From Emcibacteraceae bacterium (GTDB taxonomy: Bacteria; Pseudomonadota; Alphaproteobacteria; Sphingomonadales; Emcibacteraceae): a stretch of 64,000 nt of DNA. A program made the translations under genes and the position numbers. The notes beneath the pieces are model-generated. The model was given only the letters and a program-made list of their open reading frames with translations, ran no database searches and had not been told where the DNA came from. Location of the stretch: NCBI GenBank assembly GCA_905612225.1, contig CAJQRG010000016.1, forward strand, positions 62,001 through 126,000, given 5' to 3'. Every line of letters begins with the position of its first letter. The first letter of the stretch is position 1. Below, in pieces: positions 19,392 to 29,968 of this stretch.

Positions 19392-20558
19392 ATGCATAAC
19401 AGTAAAGTCAATCATAGTTCTGCTGAGAATAACAAGACTACTGCCAGTAGTTTAGGTAAATCAATTCGCGGAAACAAAAAACGGAAAAGAAAAAAGAACC
19501 GAAGTAACGTTTATGGTGTTGTTGATCTAGGTACCAATAACTGTCGGTTGTTGATTGCCATTGCAAAGGGCAACGGTTTTAAGGTTATAGATAGTTTCTC
19601 GCGCATTGTGCGCCTTGGTGAAGGTTTTCAAGAACAAAAAAAGATTTCTGATGAAGCTACGGAACGTACAATATTATCCCTAAAAATTTGTATGGACAAA
19701 ATGAAACGCAAAGGTGTCACCCGGATGTGGAATGTGGCCACACAGGCGTGTCGTGAAGCAGAAAATAGTAATGACTTTGTTAAAATTATTGAAGACAATA
19801 CAAAAATTAAACTAGATATTATTGATCCAAGAGAAGAAGCTCGCCTCGCAGTTCTTAGTTGTAAGGAACTTCTTGATACGAAATATAATAAAGGAATTAT
19901 CTTTGATATTGGGGGTGGCAGCACGGAAGTTATTTGGGTGGAGTTTTGTGAGAAAAAAATTCCTAAAATAATTGATTGGATATCTATACCACTAGGTGTG
20001 GTTAACCTCTCCGAAGAATATGGTACTAAAAAAGCGTTAACTGACAAAAAATATCTAGAAATAAAAAATCGTGTTAAAGAGTATCTAGTTCCTTTTGAGA
20101 AGAAAAATCTTATTAACGTTTCCATAGTTGATAATAACGTTCAACTTATGGGAACCTCTGGTACAGTTACAACCCTAACAAGTATGCTTCTTAAACAAAC
20201 TTTCTACGATCGTTCAAAGGTAGATGGAGCTTGGATGAAATCCAATCATTTAGTTAACTTGTGTAAAGACTTATCAATTATGGATTATGCTGAGCGGCTT
20301 AACCTAAATACACTTTCTAATGATAGGGCTGACCTGGTAGTGTCAGGGTGTGCAATTTTTGAGGCGCTTGCCGATATTTGGCCTATCCAAGATGTGCGGG
20401 TTGCAGATCGAGGCATTAGGGAAGGGATGTTACACCATTTGATAGATAAACAGCGTCGTAAAAATAAAGCAAACCGTCGTAATAAATCTGGAAAACGTAA
20501 AGGCCTGAATAAGAATAAAAATTTAATTATTAATACTCAGCAGATTAACGATGATTAA
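19392..20558 (+). CDS. Ppx/GppA phosphatase family protein
   Basis: VVDLGTNNCRLLIA; FSRIVRLGEGF; IIFDIGGGSTEVIWV; LMGTSGTVTTLTS. Confidence 0.88.
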   Translation: MHNSKVNHSSAENNKTTASSLGKSIRGNKKRKRKKNRSNVYGVVDLGTNNCRLLIAIAKGNGFKVIDSFSRIVRLGEGFQEQKKISDEATERTILSLKICMDKMKRKGVTRMWNVATQACREAENSNDFVKIIEDNTKIKLDIIDPREEARLAVLSCKELLDTKYNKGIIFDIGGGSTEVIWVEFCEKKIPKIIDWISIPLGVVNLSEEYGTKKALTDKKYLEIKNRVKEYLVPFEKKNLINVSIVDNNVQLMGTSGTVTTLTSMLLKQTFYDRSKVDGAWMKSNHLVNLCKDLSIMDYAERLNLNTLSNDRADLVVSGCAIFEALADIWPIQDVRVADRGIREGMLHHLIDKQRRKNKANRRNKSGKRKGLNKNKNLIINTQQINDD

Positions 20559-21264
20559 AAAGCCAAAGCTTAGTAAAACTGGTAAAGAGCGAAAACTTGA
20601 TCCTCGTGGAATTGTTCGAGGTGGAAAAACTCACGTTAAAACAGCTCGCTACAGAAAGTCTTCCTCAACCCGTTGGCTTCAGAGGCAACTTAATGATCCA
20701 TACGTAGCTGCAGCTAAACGTGATGGATACAGAAGTCGGGCTGCATACAAAATTATTGAATTAGATGAGAAATTTAATTTTCTCCATGGGGCTAAGGCCG
20801 TTGTTGATCTTGGAGCAGCTCCTGGTGGCTGGTCCCAAGTTGCCGCCAAGGAATGTGCAGGTAATGTGTCAATTATTGGTATTGATTTACTTGAGGTTGC
20901 CCCCGTGGCCGGTGCAACAATGCTCAAAATGGATTTTTCAACTCCAGAAGCTGAAGAGGCCCTCTTAAAATTAATTGATGGCCCAATTGATTTAGTAATG
21001 TCAGACATGGCTGCATCTACAACCGGTCATCAAAATACAGACTATATTCGTACATTAGGCTTAATGGAACTTGCTTTTGATTTTGCAATAAAAGTTCTTG
21101 GGACGGATGGCACATTTATAGCCAAAGTTTTTGCTGGAGGTACAGATGCAAATATTCTTGCTAACCTTAAAAGCAATTTTACGTCTGTACGCCATTTTAA
21201 ACCCCCAGCAAGCAGATCTGAAAGTAAAGAAACTTATTTAGTAGCTCAGGGTTTTAAGGGCTAG
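20551..21264 (+). CDS. rlmE: 23S rRNA (uridine-2'-O-)-methyltransferase RlmE (FtsJ/RrmJ)
   Basis: RDGYRSRAAYKIIELDEKF; VVDLGAAPGGWSQVA; DLVMSDMAASTTGH; FKPPASRSESKETYLVAQGFK. Confidence 0.93.
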   Translation: MIKKPKLSKTGKERKLDPRGIVRGGKTHVKTARYRKSSSTRWLQRQLNDPYVAAAKRDGYRSRAAYKIIELDEKFNFLHGAKAVVDLGAAPGGWSQVAAKECAGNVSIIGIDLLEVAPVAGATMLKMDFSTPEAEEALLKLIDGPIDLVMSDMAASTTGHQNTDYIRTLGLMELAFDFAIKVLGTDGTFIAKVFAGGTDANILANLKSNFTSVRHFKPPASRSESKETYLVAQGFKG

Positions 21265-21378
21265 TTATTACATTTAACGTAATTATTTGTAAATTAGATT
21301 AGACAATAGTAACAAAGTTAATATTTAATAGTAGGACTAGTTAATTCTAATTATACAATTTTTCTCTTTGGAGATTTT

Positions 21379-22938
21379 ATGGAACTAACAATCGATCATT
21401 TATTAGAAAACGGTATTACGGCACATACAGAAGGAAACCTTCAAGAAGCGGAGCGTTTTTATAGAGCTATTTTAAAAATTCACCCCAATAACTCAGATGC
21501 AAATCATAACTTAGGGGTTTTAGCTGTTTATTTAAATCAAACAAATGCTGCCCTACCTTTATTTTTGAAAGCCCTTGAGCATAACTATACTGTAAAACAA
21601 TTTTGGATTAGTTACATAGCTGCACTTATTAAAACAAATCAACTCGAAACTGTTAAAACAGTAATTATTAAGGCAAGGTCTTTTGGTTTTAGATTAAAAA
21701 ATATTCATAAAAAAAATGTTAACCTCACTATCTTATTTGAGGGACATACTAAAGTGAAATTAGTTCCATTGCGGCTTCCTCCCAAGAAAAAAATTGATGG
21801 TATGTTAGCATGTCATCAAAATGGGGAGTATGAAGCAGCAAAAAACTTAGCCTTGTTGATAACTAAAACATTTCCAAATCATCAATTGAGCTGGAAGTTG
21901 CTTGGAGTGATTTACCAACAAAGTGGAAAGCTAAATAAAGCATTAATTGTTAATAAAAAATCTTTGGACCTTAATCCCAAAGACGCTGAAGCTCATAATA
22001 ATTTTGCATCTACATTAACGGATCTGGGTAAAATAACTGAGGCTGAAAATTCTTACAGACAGGCCATAGCTTTAAAAGCAGATTATGTTGAGGCACACTA
22101 CAGTTTAGGTCTGTTATTATTTGAACACAAGCATTATGAAAAAGCGATTGAACACTTTTCGTTCAGTGATCTTGGTAAAAGTAAACTTTACCTACTAAGA
22201 TGTTTTTATTATCTTGATAAAAGATCCCTTTTTTATGATCAATTAGATGACTTTATAAAAGATGGTGTTGTTAATCCCGAGCTTGGCTCCCTTGGTTGCC
22301 GTTCGGCTCTTAGATATGGGGCAGATAAGCTAAATTTATTTTGTAAAGACCCATTAAATTATGTAATGAAGACTGAACTGGGGACTTTATATGACTTTGA
22401 TGAAATTTTTATAAAGACGGCTACCACTATTTTAAATCAAAAAGTAATTCCCAATAGAAGGCAAAGTCTTTTAACGAATGGTTATCAAACTTCAGGCAAT
22501 TTATTTGAGCTAGAACCATTATTAACAAAAGAAATACAAAAAATTATACGTTTGGAAGTTGATAAATACAAAGCTAACTTCGAAAAAAGTAATGAGGGAT
22601 TATTAACTAATTGGCCAACTAACTATAGTCTTTATGGTTGGCTTATTAGTATGAAAAGTGGTGGAGAATTAAAACCCCATATGCATGAAACTGGCTGGAT
22701 TAGCGGAAGTATATATATAAACGTCCCAAAAAAACCCAATATTGACAGTGGAAACCTTGTTGTTTGCATAGAAGAAGATACCTTATCCCCTAACAACATT
22801 TATCAACGAAAAAATATTGGAGTTGTTACAGGTAGTTTATGTCTTTTTCCGGCCTCTTTGCTTCACTATACGATACCATTTGAATCTCAAGAAGAAAGGA
22901 TTGTGTTAGCTTTTGATGTTGTTCATAATAAATTGTAG
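21379..22938 (+). CDS. TPR protein with C-terminal putative 2OG-Fe(II) oxygenase domain
   Basis: TPR repeats (AEAHNNFASTLTDLGKITEAENSYRQAIALKADYVEAHYSLGLLLF); C-terminal LKPHMHETGWISGSIYINVP...SLCLFPASLLHYTIPFESQEERIVLAFDV. Confidence 0.75.
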   Translation: MELTIDHLLENGITAHTEGNLQEAERFYRAILKIHPNNSDANHNLGVLAVYLNQTNAALPLFLKALEHNYTVKQFWISYIAALIKTNQLETVKTVIIKARSFGFRLKNIHKKNVNLTILFEGHTKVKLVPLRLPPKKKIDGMLACHQNGEYEAAKNLALLITKTFPNHQLSWKLLGVIYQQSGKLNKALIVNKKSLDLNPKDAEAHNNFASTLTDLGKITEAENSYRQAIALKADYVEAHYSLGLLLFEHKHYEKAIEHFSFSDLGKSKLYLLRCFYYLDKRSLFYDQLDDFIKDGVVNPELGSLGCRSALRYGADKLNLFCKDPLNYVMKTELGTLYDFDEIFIKTATTILNQKVIPNRRQSLLTNGYQTSGNLFELEPLLTKEIQKIIRLEVDKYKANFEKSNEGLLTNWPTNYSLYGWLISMKSGGELKPHMHETGWISGSIYINVPKKPNIDSGNLVVCIEEDTLSPNNIYQRKNIGVVTGSLCLFPASLLHYTIPFESQEERIVLAFDVVHNKL

Positions 22939-23147
22939 AGTATTATGTAATAATTTTTTAAAGTGAATTTTAAGCTAATTTGCCCATAATTTAAGTTTTT
23001 ACTCAATATGCGGTAAGGTTAACCTTTGTTAAAATTAATTATGTACCTATAAGAATTATTTTTTTCAAATTTATACATAGCCATTTAATTCTTTTTAATG
23101 TTACAAATATCATCAAACTGCAACTTCACTGTACTGGCTATCCATCG

Positions 23148-24272
23148 ATGGAAATTGAACAAACCTTGCTTCCAAGAAATAATCATAATCTTTCTGGTCA
23201 TGATGCCGCGGAGTTAATATTTTTAAATGCTTTTAATTTGGATAAAGTACACCACGCCTGGATGATTACCGGACCAAAAGGTATAGGAAAAGCTACTCTT
23301 GCTTATAAAATGGCTAGATTTCTTTTAAATAATTTGCCTACTGACACGGTAACTCCAGGATTATTTGGTGATGTTCTAGAAAAAAGGGTAATTACAAGCC
23401 TTGACACAGATCTTGAAACCCAACCTAATTATTTAATATCTGCGGGCAGCAATCCGGATTTAATGGTGGTTGAAAGATCTGAAGATCCCAAAACTGGAAA
23501 GATGCGCAATAACATCCTTATTGAAGATATCCGTAAAGTTAATAGATTTTTTCATAAAACCTCAACTGCAGGTGGGTGGAGGGTTGCAATTGTGGATACT
23601 GCTGATGAAATGAACAGGAATGCTTCAAATGCTATTCTAAAAACACTCGAGGAGCCCCCACAAAACTCAATTTTAATTATACTTGCTAACGCACCTGGAA
23701 AATTATTACCAACAATTAAATCACGCTGTAGAATGTTACCTTTAAAACCACTAAAGTCTGATGCTGTAAAAAGTATACTTCAATCTTTTTTTGCCACTTA
23801 TGAAGATAATGTAATTGATGGTTACGTAGCATTATCCAATGGTAGCCCGGGTTATGCAATTTCATTAATTGAACATGAGGGGCTCAAACTTTATAAAGAA
23901 ATGCTAAGTTTACTCGCTACGATGCCTAATATTAATGTTCCACTTATGCATGAATTTGCAGGATCTATTACGACAAAAAAATCTGGAGACATGTTTTTAC
24001 TATTTTCAGAAATTCTTAGTCATTTTATTAGCCGTATGGTCCGGCACGTTAGTTATAAGGGAACAGTCCATACGCATAATATTAAGGAATCTTTAGAAAG
24101 TGAGTTTGAGTTAATGGAAAAATTAGGAGCCATAATACCACTTGATCAGTGGGCGGAGCTGTGGGAAAAGATATCTTTAAGAATGAAAGAAGCTGATGCA
24201 CTTAATATGGATAGAAAACAAACGGTAATAAACATTTTGATACTTATTAATTCAGCACTGAAAATTAAATAA
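23148..24272 (+). CDS. holB: DNA polymerase III subunit delta'
   Basis: HHAWMITGPKGIGKATLAYKMARFLL; NASNAILKTLEEPPQNSILIILANAPGKLLPTIKSRCR. Confidence 0.88.
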   Translation: MEIEQTLLPRNNHNLSGHDAAELIFLNAFNLDKVHHAWMITGPKGIGKATLAYKMARFLLNNLPTDTVTPGLFGDVLEKRVITSLDTDLETQPNYLISAGSNPDLMVVERSEDPKTGKMRNNILIEDIRKVNRFFHKTSTAGGWRVAIVDTADEMNRNASNAILKTLEEPPQNSILIILANAPGKLLPTIKSRCRMLPLKPLKSDAVKSILQSFFATYEDNVIDGYVALSNGSPGYAISLIEHEGLKLYKEMLSLLATMPNINVPLMHEFAGSITTKKSGDMFLLFSEILSHFISRMVRHVSYKGTVHTHNIKESLESEFELMEKLGAIIPLDQWAELWEKISLRMKEADALNMDRKQTVINILILINSALKIK

Positions 24273-24292
24273 AAAATTGAAAGAACAAGTGA

Positions 24293-25837
24293 ATGTCGGC
24301 TAAGCTATCTTATTATATTACTACTCCTATATATTACGTAAATGATATTCCACATATTGGTCACGCCTATACGACCCTTGCGTGTGATGTTCTCGCACGT
24401 TTCAAACGCCTCGATGGGTTTGAGGTATTGTTTTTAACTGGAACAGATGAACACGGGCAGAAAGTTGAAAAATCAGCTGCTGCAGCCGGAAAAACACCAA
24501 TTGAGTTCTGTGATATAGTTAGTCAACGCTTTCGAGACCTTGCTGAAGTTATGAAATTTTCTAATGATGACTTTATTCGTACAACAGAAGATCGGCATAA
24601 AAAGGCTTGTCAGGTACTGTGGAACAAACTTTTGGATAATGGGCACATTTATCTTGATAAATACGCTGGATGGTATTCCGTACGTGATGAGGCATTCTTT
24701 GGTGAAAATGAGCTTGTTTTGGATAAAGAAAATATAAAAATAGCCCCTACCGGTGCGCCCGTTGAATGGGTTGAAGAAGAGAGTTATTTTTTTAAACTTA
24801 GTGATTTTGAAGATAAACTTCTTTCTTTTTATGAAAAATTACCTGCTACCGTACTTCCTAGCACGAGAAAGAATGAAGTGAAGAGCTTTGTTGAGGGTGG
24901 ACTACGAGATTTATCAATTTCAAGAACCAGTTTTAATTGGGGCGTCCCTGTGCCTGATAATGATAAACATATTATGTATGTTTGGATTGATGCACTAACT
25001 AACTACCTGACAGCCGCTGGTTACCCTGATGTTGATAGTAAAAAATTTAAAACTTTCTGGCCAGCTGATATCCATATGGTAGGTAAGGATATATTGCGCT
25101 TTCACGCTGTTTACTGGCCGGCATTCTTAATGGGGGCTGGCCTAGAGCCTTCTAATCGTATTTTTGCCCATGGGTGGTGGACAAATGATGGTCAAAAAAT
25201 TTCAAAATCACTTGGCAACGTAATAGATCCCTTTGATCTTGTGCATGAGTTTGGGTTAGATCAAGTACGGTATTTTCTAATGAGAGAAGTCTCATTTGGA
25301 AAAGATGGTGATTTTAATCGCCAATCAATGATAAATCGTATTAATAGTGACCTTGCTAATGATTTAGGCAACCTAGCACAACGCTCACTTAGTATGATTG
25401 ATAAAAATTGTGAGGGTGCTATGCCAAGTCCTGATGATTTATCACTCGACGATAAAGCAATACTGGCTATGGTTGATGGCTTGCTTCCCATTGTGCGAGA
25501 CTATATTGACAAGCAGGCCATTAATAAATATCTTGAAGAAATCTGGAAAGTTGTATCCGCTGCAAATGTTTATTTTACGGGTCAAGAACCTTGGTCCCTA
25601 AAGAAGACAGACCCTCCTCGGATGGCTACAGTTCTTTATGTCACTGCAGAAATTATTCGTCAAATTTCTATTTTATCTCAACCAATCATGCCAGATAGCT
25701 CTGCTAAGTTATTAAATATTCTTAATATTCCAAAAAACGAACGTGGTTTTGAATACTTGGGAGGATTGCATAGGATTGCCAGTCAAAATTTCATAGAAAA
25801 ACCCGTAGGCGTTTTTCCAAGGTTTATTGAAACATGA
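24293..25837 (+). CDS. metG: methionyl-tRNA synthetase
   Basis: YYITTPIYYVNDIPHIGHAYTTLACDVLARF; GQKISKSLGNVIDP (KMSKS-like). Confidence 0.96.
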   Translation: MSAKLSYYITTPIYYVNDIPHIGHAYTTLACDVLARFKRLDGFEVLFLTGTDEHGQKVEKSAAAAGKTPIEFCDIVSQRFRDLAEVMKFSNDDFIRTTEDRHKKACQVLWNKLLDNGHIYLDKYAGWYSVRDEAFFGENELVLDKENIKIAPTGAPVEWVEEESYFFKLSDFEDKLLSFYEKLPATVLPSTRKNEVKSFVEGGLRDLSISRTSFNWGVPVPDNDKHIMYVWIDALTNYLTAAGYPDVDSKKFKTFWPADIHMVGKDILRFHAVYWPAFLMGAGLEPSNRIFAHGWWTNDGQKISKSLGNVIDPFDLVHEFGLDQVRYFLMREVSFGKDGDFNRQSMINRINSDLANDLGNLAQRSLSMIDKNCEGAMPSPDDLSLDDKAILAMVDGLLPIVRDYIDKQAINKYLEEIWKVVSAANVYFTGQEPWSLKKTDPPRMATVLYVTAEIIRQISILSQPIMPDSSAKLLNILNIPKNERGFEYLGGLHRIASQNFIEKPVGVFPRFIET

Positions 25838-26628
25838 CTTTTATTGTTGATAGCCATTGTCATTTAAACTACGGCGATTTAGCAAACGATTTAGACGGCG
25901 TACTAAACCGCGCTACTGAAGCTGGCGTTGGAACCATGTTAGCTATTAATGCCAGGCTTTCTGAATTTGATGATGTGCTAAGGATTGCTCAATCTGATGA
26001 TAAAATTTGGTGCACTGTGGGTAGTCACCCACATGACGCTTTAGATGAGTGGGGCATTTCTGCTGATCAATTAATTAAATTAGCAACACATAAAAAGGTA
26101 GTTGGTATTGGTGAAACTGGTTTAGATTATTTTTACGAACATTCGCCGCGTGATAAGCAAAAGGATAATTTCATTGCACACATAGAAGCAAGTCGCGAAA
26201 CTGGTTTACCATTGATCGTGCATGCTCGAGATGCTGACGATGATTGTGCAAAAATAATGGAAGATGAAATGGCAAAGGGTGCATATCCAGCTGTAATACA
26301 TTGCTTTACAGCATCCGAAGAGTTTGCCAAGCGGAGCCTAGACATTGGTTGCTATATATCACTTTCAGGCATCGTTACTTTTAAGTCTGCTAAAGTACTT
26401 CAAGAAACTATAAAAATCATTCCACTTGAAAAGATGTTAATCGAAACCGATGCACCATTTTTATCTCCTGTACCAATGAGAGGTAAACCAAATGAACCCT
26501 CTTACGTAAAGCATACTGCAGAATTTCTTGCTCAGCATTTTGGACTTAGTTACCTAGATTTTGCTAAATTAACGACAGACAATTTTTTTGATCTTTTTAG
26601 TAAAACAGAAAGACCAGAAAAAACATGA
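25834..26628 (+). CDS. tatD: TatD family hydrolase
   Basis: IVDSHCHLNY; VGIGETGLDYFYEHSPRDKQKDNF; MLIETDAPFLSPVPMRGKPNEP. Confidence 0.93.
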   Translation: MTFIVDSHCHLNYGDLANDLDGVLNRATEAGVGTMLAINARLSEFDDVLRIAQSDDKIWCTVGSHPHDALDEWGISADQLIKLATHKKVVGIGETGLDYFYEHSPRDKQKDNFIAHIEASRETGLPLIVHARDADDDCAKIMEDEMAKGAYPAVIHCFTASEEFAKRSLDIGCYISLSGIVTFKSAKVLQETIKIIPLEKMLIETDAPFLSPVPMRGKPNEPSYVKHTAEFLAQHFGLSYLDFAKLTTDNFFDLFSKTERPEKT

Positions 26629-27401
26629 AAATTACTATCTTAGGATGTGGCACATCACAAGGGGTTCCCAGAATTGGTGGTAAGCTAAATAATGGTTGGG
26701 GAAATTGCGATCCCAATGATCTTAAAAATCGCCGTAGCCGGGTATCTATAATGCTAGAGAAAGATGGTACAAGGCTAGTTATTGATACTGGACCTGATTT
26801 TCGTGAGCAAGCCATTTCTTCTGGCTTCTCAGAACTAGATGGCGTTCTTTACACTCATGACCATGCGGACCATACCCATGGTATAGACGATCTTCGCGCT
26901 ATCGCACAAAACATGAAGTCTGAAGTGCAAATTTACTCTAATAAACACACCTTACGAGTTCTAAAAGAGAGGTTTGGGTATATTTTCAAAAACAAACCGG
27001 GATACAATGCAATTTGTAACTCTAATGTAATTGGACTTGTGCCATTTGGAATTGGAAATTTTAAGGATATTCAAGCTATCGAATTAATTCACGGTAATAT
27101 TTTTTCTTACGGTTTTCGATTTGATAATATTTGTTACTGCACTGACTTTAACGAAATACCAAAAAAGTCCTATCAGCATTTGTATAATTTAGACCTTTGG
27201 ATAGTAGACTGTCTTCGCGAAGATCCACACCCCACCCATTCACACCTTGAGCAAACACTAAACTATATTGATGAATTTAAGCCTAAAAGAGCTATTCTTA
27301 CACATATGACAGCTGAACTAAATTACGAAACATTAAAAAAGCAGTTGCCAAAAGGTGTTGAACCCGCTTATGACGGCATGATATTAAATTATTCGAGTTA
27401 A
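26625..27401 (+). CDS. MBL-fold metallo-hydrolase (PhnP-like)
   Basis: LGCGTSQGVPRIGG; LYTHDHADHTHGIDDLR. Confidence 0.9.
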   Translation: MKITILGCGTSQGVPRIGGKLNNGWGNCDPNDLKNRRSRVSIMLEKDGTRLVIDTGPDFREQAISSGFSELDGVLYTHDHADHTHGIDDLRAIAQNMKSEVQIYSNKHTLRVLKERFGYIFKNKPGYNAICNSNVIGLVPFGIGNFKDIQAIELIHGNIFSYGFRFDNICYCTDFNEIPKKSYQHLYNLDLWIVDCLREDPHPTHSHLEQTLNYIDEFKPKRAILTHMTAELNYETLKKQLPKGVEPAYDGMILNYSS

Positions 27402-27406
27402 GTTTT

Positions 27407-28609
27407 ATGGACAACGTTAAACGCAATATCTTTTTATTATCCATGGCACAATTTATTCTTCTTGCGTCTGTGGTCACGGTGATTACTTACTCATCTTTAG
27501 TCGCAAAAATTATGACTGGAAGCACCGCCCTTGCAACAATCCCTTCTGCAACTGCATTTATAGCAACGGCTATATTTGCATTCCCTGCATCTATTTTTAT
27601 GAAAAAATTTGGTCGCAAAAAAGGTTTTTTCACTGGAGCTTCTTTTGCTTTTATTGCTGGTTTATGTGCGGTCCTATCTATCTATTTAAATAACTATTAT
27701 TTATTGTGTTTTGCGACATTTTGTCATGGTATTTATCAGTCGTTTGCCAACTATTATCGTTTTACTGCCTTGGAAGTATCTCCCCCTAAGTATCATAAAC
27801 AAGCTGTATCCTACGTAATATTAGGAGGAGTTTTTGCTGGGTTAAGTGCCCCTTCATTGGCATTTTTATTTGAAAGTAATTTTTTTATACCGCTACAATA
27901 TGCTGGAACCTATTGCCTTATCATGGCCCTAAGTGTGGTAGCATTTTTTCTTATTTCTCAAATTAAACTACCACCCAAAAAACAAGGTTTAATGACCGAC
28001 GTTCAATTAAAAAACCCTAAATTGTTAGATGTAATTAAGCGTCCGGCGTTTGTTTGTGCGTCGTTGAGCTCCGCTTGTGCTTATATTTCTATGTCTTTTA
28101 TTATGACTGCAACTCCCCTTGAGGTAGTTGAAGTATGTGGTTTTCTAGTAGCCGATGCTGCAGGAATTATTCAGTGGCATTCTGTATCAATGTTTGCCCC
28201 GGCAATTATTACGGGAACCCTTATTGCAAGGTTTGGATCTGTGAAAATGATTACAATAGGGATGATTTTCATTTTGGGCTCAACAATTACAGCAAAATCA
28301 GGCATAACTTTATATAATTTCTATGTTGCCCTAATATTAATAGGGGTTGGCTGGAATTTTATGTTCACCGCTGGCACTACACTCTTGCAACAAGCTTACA
28401 ATGAAGAGGAAAAAGCTTTTGTTCAGGGTTTAAATGACTTGATAGTTTTTGGTTTGGCTGCGATTGCAACTCTAGCTTCAGGCTTTATGCTATCAAGCGT
28501 AGGTTGGAATATGATGAATAATATGGTTGTAGGTGTTTTAATCGCATTGGTATTTGTCATATTATGGTTCATTCGTATTAAAAAAAACGCTACTAGAATT
28601 ACTATTTAA
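27407..28609 (+). CDS. MFS transporter
   Basis: Twelve-TM-like hydrophobic pattern; MKKFGRKKGFFTGASFAFIAGL loop 2-3 motif. Confidence 0.8.
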   Translation: MDNVKRNIFLLSMAQFILLASVVTVITYSSLVAKIMTGSTALATIPSATAFIATAIFAFPASIFMKKFGRKKGFFTGASFAFIAGLCAVLSIYLNNYYLLCFATFCHGIYQSFANYYRFTALEVSPPKYHKQAVSYVILGGVFAGLSAPSLAFLFESNFFIPLQYAGTYCLIMALSVVAFFLISQIKLPPKKQGLMTDVQLKNPKLLDVIKRPAFVCASLSSACAYISMSFIMTATPLEVVEVCGFLVADAAGIIQWHSVSMFAPAIITGTLIARFGSVKMITIGMIFILGSTITAKSGITLYNFYVALILIGVGWNFMFTAGTTLLQQAYNEEEKAFVQGLNDLIVFGLAAIATLASGFMLSSVGWNMMNNMVVGVLIALVFVILWFIRIKKNATRITI

Positions 28610-28715
28610 ATTAACTGCATAGGGTAGATAAATTGGTTCATGCGTTATTAAACATTCTTGTTACTTTTACTTTCCACTTTTTGTGGTGCTTAGGTTTAAA
28701 AAGTGAGAATATGAA

Positions 28716-29699
28716 GTGTTAAAGCCTCTTGAAGTATTGATTAGTGTTGATACGTCATTTTCTTTGGGGGAGGGATCTAAAAAACATCTAAAATATAGCC
28801 CCATCGGTGAGCGTTCCATACTCTGTGATGGAAATGGACTTGGGTTTATGCTTGATGCGCTTGATAGGTTTCATATTAATGCTAGTTTTTTTATTGAAAC
28901 TGCAAATGAGTCATACTTTGGTGCAGAGCCAATGGGCAAAATTGTCAAGAAAATTTTACTTTCAGGACAAGATACCCAACTTATGGTCAATCCCAGTTGG
29001 TGTTACTTTGATAAAAGTGCCAAGTATTCCATAAATGATAGCTGTGCTGGTCGTGAATATATAGAACTAAGAACAATACTTGAAAAATCATTAAAAACTT
29101 TTAAAAAATGGTGCAATAAAAAACCTCTAGTTATCAGGGCCGCAAATGGTCAGGTTGATCAGCTATTCTACAAAGTAATTTATGATCTTGGTATTCATAT
29201 GAGCTCAAGTATTGGACTTGAAATGAATATTCCTCATGGTAAAGAAATGTTGTTATATAGTGGACGCTCTAGAATTGCTGATATTATGGAGGTCCCGTTA
29301 TTTACATATCAGGACAAAGATATAATGGGAGGCTATCCATCCAAAACTTGGCAAATAGCGACATCCTCCTGGAAAGAAATGGTATATATTTTAAAAAAAG
29401 CCCGAAAAATGGAAGTTGAGAGTATCGTACTTTTAACTAAACCTTCCGATTATATAAAGAAAAAATCACCGGATTATTCCGAAATTACTCAAAACAGGAT
29501 AAACCAAGAACGCTTACTAAAATTATGTAGTTTTATTAATGAATATGATCAAGATTTTGTAAGTGTTGATTTTTCAACGACAGCCGAGGGCTGGAACAAA
29601 AGCGAGTCCAATAATATTAAAAGATTTAAGGTTCCTACTCGTTTTCGTAATGGTCGAAAAATTGAAAACTTAATCAACAAGATGTTCTGGAATTTTTAA
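28716..29699 (+). CDS. polysaccharide deacetylase-like protein, probably catalytically altered
   Basis: LISVDTSFSLGEG; FFIETANESYFG; VIRAANGQVDQLFYKVIYDLGIHMSSSIGLE. Starts at GTG. Confidence 0.6.
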   Translation: MLKPLEVLISVDTSFSLGEGSKKHLKYSPIGERSILCDGNGLGFMLDALDRFHINASFFIETANESYFGAEPMGKIVKKILLSGQDTQLMVNPSWCYFDKSAKYSINDSCAGREYIELRTILEKSLKTFKKWCNKKPLVIRAANGQVDQLFYKVIYDLGIHMSSSIGLEMNIPHGKEMLLYSGRSRIADIMEVPLFTYQDKDIMGGYPSKTWQIATSSWKEMVYILKKARKMEVESIVLLTKPSDYIKKKSPDYSEITQNRINQERLLKLCSFINEYDQDFVSVDFSTTAEGWNKSESNNIKRFKVPTRFRNGRKIENLINKMFWNF

Positions 29700-29968
29700 T
29701 AATCTAAAAAAATTTATTTTGGTTTAAGTTGGTTTATAGGGTTCAAACTTATCAATTAAACCCTCCCTAATTTAAATGTAAAATAATTAATCTTATTAAT
29801 GAATATTTTTATCGAAAATCATTGCAAAATGTAGATAATATATGTAAATAAGTGTCGCATACTATGCGATGAGTTACGGCGTTAAGATTAGTTTTTATTT
29901 TATGTTCCAAATAGATGGAATTTCGTGCTTGTTAATTAATTAAAAAGAACCGCTTACGAGGCTTACGA

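Noticed and set aside
19628-20125. 165-aa minus-strand ORF
   Set aside because: Antisense to the Ppx/GppA gene; Ser/Phe-rich shadow translation.
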